Origin: Anaerolineae bacterium
Lineage (GTDB): Bacteria; Chloroflexota; Anaerolineae; Aggregatilineales; Phototrophicaceae
Assembly: GCA_022843385.1 (NCBI GenBank)
Contig: JALHNT010000007.1
Location: 82,240-146,239 of the forward strand
Direction of reading: 5' to 3'
Length of the DNA stretch: 64,000 nt
Each line of letters starts with the position of its first letter. Position 1 is the stretch's first letter. The notes under the pieces were generated by a model. It saw only the letters and a list, made by a program, of their open reading frames with translations. It searched no databases and had not been told where the DNA came from. The translations under genes were made by a program, and so were the position numbers. Below, piece after piece: positions 62,283-64,000 of this stretch.

Positions 62283-62323
62283 TGTCAGAGGATTATCAGC
62301 GGAACGTCAGAAATGTGTCAGAG
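62283..62323. promoter_or_regulatory. Direct repeat TGTCAGAG, possible operator
   Basis: TGTCAGAG occurs at 62283-62290 and 62316-62323, exactly 33 bp apart (about three helical turns), between the divergent hsp20 and VanZ-like genes. The same-face spacing suits cooperative binding of a regulator; this is inference. Confidence 0.35.
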
Positions 62324-62380
62324 AAAATCGGTGGGCAGCCGTTGATTTCAATCTGACGTTTCGGGCATTACAATTGTTGC

Positions 62381-62812
62381 ATGATAATCACTCACCTCTC
62401 CCCCTATCTTCAACTGACCCTGCGCCTGCCCGCATGGCTGCGCGGCCTGCTAACCACCGGCTATGTGATGCTGATGACGCTGGTGCTGATCCAACCCAGC
62501 GGTGAACCGGTGGTCGGGCCGGCAGCGCCACGCGGCTTCAACATGGGCTGGGAAATTTTCATGACCGGCTGCCATCTGGTGGCCTTCAGCCTGCTGACGG
62601 TGCTGCTGTGGTGGGCGCTGCTGCCCTCGCTGTCATGGCGACGGGCGCTGGTCATGGCGGTGCTGTTCGTCTGTGGCTACAGTTTCCTGACCGAAACGCT
62701 GCAAGCGCTGGTGCCGGATCGCAGCGCGTCGTTGTTCGACCTGACGTGCAATTGCGGGGCGGCCTTGTGGGTGGCATGGCAGGTCAGCGAACGCCAGTCT
62801 GTGTTAAAATGA
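62381..62812 (+). CDS. VanZ-like membrane protein
   Basis: The 143-residue product has about four helices (about 20-38, 55-78, 88-106, 120-136). Between helices 3 and 4 it has FLTETLQALVPDRSASLFDL followed by TCNCGAALWVAW, the E/Q...R..S..D...N..GA pattern of VanZ-family membrane proteins. VanZ relatives affect glycopeptide tolerance, but most are uncharacterised and may be lipid or sugar handling. No vancomycin-resistance genes are nearby. The start ATG 62381 is accepted without a strong Shine-Dalgarno. Confidence 0.75.
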   Translation: MIITHLSPYLQLTLRLPAWLRGLLTTGYVMLMTLVLIQPSGEPVVGPAAPRGFNMGWEIFMTGCHLVAFSLLTVLLWWALLPSLSWRRALVMAVLFVCGYSFLTETLQALVPDRSASLFDLTCNCGAALWVAWQVSERQSVLK

Positions 62813-62919
62813 GGCCGGAATACAAGATGAACAGGGCTTACGCACTTGATGCCGGGTTTTCCTGTAGGAGCGCAATACTGAGGTTTGATCAATTGATTCG
62901 GCAATCGCTATGGGATGCG

Positions 62920-63043
62920 GCGGACGTGCCGTTGCACGTCCCTACACCCATCGGTCGTGCGTAGGGACACCCAACGGGGTGTCCGCTGGTTCGCCAATCA
63001 CAATGCCGATTTTAATTTATCAATGGTCAATATGGCGCCCCTA
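62920..63043. repeat. Palindromic dispersed repeat, copy B
   Basis: This copy shows both hairpins: GGACGTGC/GCACGTCC (loop CGTT) and GGACACCC/GGGTGTCC (loop AACG), then TCAATATGGCGCCCCTATA. It aligns with 27618-27733 over about 115 bp with mainly substitutions and one short insertion. It occupies most of the gene-free stretch 62813-63119. Confidence 0.8.
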
Positions 63044-63119
63044 TATTCCCTTAATTGCGTAAGTCCTGGAGATCAATTGACCGCCGCTGGTCGCAACATT
63101 CGATGACAGTGTGGGTGGC

Positions 63120-64000
63120 ATGAACGCATCACGACTGACTCAACTGATACTGCTGCTCTGGCTGGTCCTGCTGACCGGGTGTGGAGCCGGCTCGCGCCAG
63201 GTCATCCCCACCGTGCGTCCGACGGTGACGCCGACCTTCACCCCCAGCCCAACCCGCACCCCCGGCTTCGATGCCACGCCGACCATCACGCCGCGCCCGC
63301 TGGTCAGCGGCCCGACGCCGACCTCGCTGTTCGGCCCGACCAGCACCGCCGTGGCTGCGCTGGCCTCGCCCACCCGCGTCCCCAACCCCAACGCGCCGCG
63401 CATCGAGTTCTTCACCACCGACGCCCTCTCAGCAGCGCCGGGCGGTTCGGTGACGCTGTTCTGGTCGGTGCGGGGTGCGCGCGGTGCCGTGATCTACCGG
63501 TTGAATGCCCAGGGACAGCGCGGCAACCTGTGGAATGTGCCGCCCGATGGCAGCCTGAGCGTGAACATCAGCCGCCGCGACCGGGTTCAGGTGACCTTTC
63601 TGTTGAGCGTCGGCGAAGGCGATCTGATGACCGAGCAAACGCTGGTGATCCCGCTGTCCTGTCCCGATGCCTGGTTCTTCCAGCCCGCGCCGGATACCTG
63701 CCCGGCTGGCCCCTCCGAGCCGACCCAGATCATCGAGCAGCCCTTCGAGCGCGGGCGCATGGTCTACATTCAGAGCCGGGATCGGGTGTACGCCCTGTTC
63801 AACGACGAACGCGCCCCGGCCTGGATCAGCTTCGATAACCGCTTCCAGCCCGGCGTGGATCGGGAACTGGAGGAGAGCTTCGTCCCGCCGCCCGGCCTAT
63901 ACCAACCGCTGCGGATTCTGGGGTTCGTCTGGCGTGGCAGCGATGTCGTCCGCAACCGGCTGGGCTTGGGGGCGCTGGAAGAAACGCTGTTCGACGGTTT
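63120..64000 (+). CDS. Lipoprotein with Pro/Thr-rich linker, cut off by window edge
   Basis: I translated from ATG 63120; the frame stays open for 293 codons to the right edge. The N terminus has a hydrophobic core LILLLWLVLL followed by the lipobox LTGC, so Cys21 should be lipidated and the protein anchored outside the membrane. A low-complexity linker follows (TPTFTPSPTRTP, TPTITPRP), typical of Chloroflexota surface proteins. A beta-rich domain starts near residue 95 (RIEFFTTDALSAAPGGSVTL, FWSVRGARGAVIYRL). I recognise no named family. The 3' end is outside the window. The dispersed repeat copy B lies 76 bp upstream. Confidence 0.82.
   Translation, partial: MNASRLTQLILLLWLVLLTGCGAGSRQVIPTVRPTVTPTFTPSPTRTPGFDATPTITPRPLVSGPTPTSLFGPTSTAVAALASPTRVPNPNAPRIEFFTTDALSAAPGGSVTLFWSVRGARGAVIYRLNAQGQRGNLWNVPPDGSLSVNISRRDRVQVTFLLSVGEGDLMTEQTLVIPLSCPDAWFFQPAPDTCPAGPSEPTQIIEQPFERGRMVYIQSRDRVYALFNDERAPAWISFDNRFQPGVDRELEESFVPPPGLYQPLRILGFVWRGSDVVRNRLGLGALEETLFDG

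Overview
The window looks like chromosome from a free-living, GC-rich bacterium, most likely a member of the Chloroflexota (Anaerolineae-like). This is an inference from gene content: F420-type PPOX flavoproteins, very large GAF/PAS histidine kinases, FecR/CHASE2 signalling genes, lipoproteins with Thr/Pro-rich linkers, a YfhO-type membrane protein, and small SpoIIAA/STAS-like paralogues. I see no rRNA, tRNA, CRISPR array, integrase or transposase, so the DNA reads as core and accessory chromosome, not an island.

Layout. 1-8.8 kb: a partial endonuclease III-like gene, a DUF4058 gene, a small membrane protein, a giant YfhO-flippase fusion, a SpoIIAA-like gene, a SIMPL protein and two PPOX flavoenzymes. 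8.8-9.6 kb: a gene-free stretch of 7- and 9-base tandem repeats. 9.6-20.4 kb: a TPR histidine kinase, two more SpoIIAA-like genes, two beta-toastrack (LiaF-like) proteins, a secreted protein behind a structured leader, an L,D-transpeptidase, a penicillin-acylase family enzyme and three small genes. 20.4-27.5 kb: a nine-PAS kinase, a GH13 glycosidase, a GNAT acetyltransferase and a HEAT-repeat protein. 27.6-32.4 kb: a palindromic dispersed repeat, then a FecR / CHASE2-kinase / FecR operon. 32.5-36.2 kb: a tightly packed FHA-REC-FHA, B3/B4, DinB, DeoC operon. 36.3-44.3 kb: etfBA, HEAT repeats, GH18 chitinase, aminoglycoside phosphotransferase-like kinase, SRPBCC, DUF5519, haloalkane dehalogenase-like and methyltransferase genes. 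44.5-48.7 kb: ppk1, an epimerase and a family 2 glycosyltransferase. 48.8-59.3 kb: three tandem Kelch genes, a kinase-gene remnant, a 1633-residue GAF/PAS kinase and a secreted clan-A glycosidase. 59.3-64 kb: a WD40-like secreted protein with a 558-bp internal duplication, Hsp20, VanZ-like protein, a second dispersed repeat copy and a partial lipoprotein.

Common themes are envelope and glycan work (YfhO-flippase, L,D-transpeptidase, GH13/GH18/clan-A hydrolases, GT2, epimerase) and sensing (four large histidine kinases). Several genes are coupled by four-base start/stop overlaps. The most unusual points are the YfhO-flippase fusion carrying in-frame repeat-derived segments, the Kelch-kinase duplication with a decayed intermediate, the FecR-CHASE2-FecR operon, a putative attenuator leader at 15.08-15.21 kb, and two copies of a hairpin-rich dispersed element. 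All family names come from reading motifs; no database search was run.
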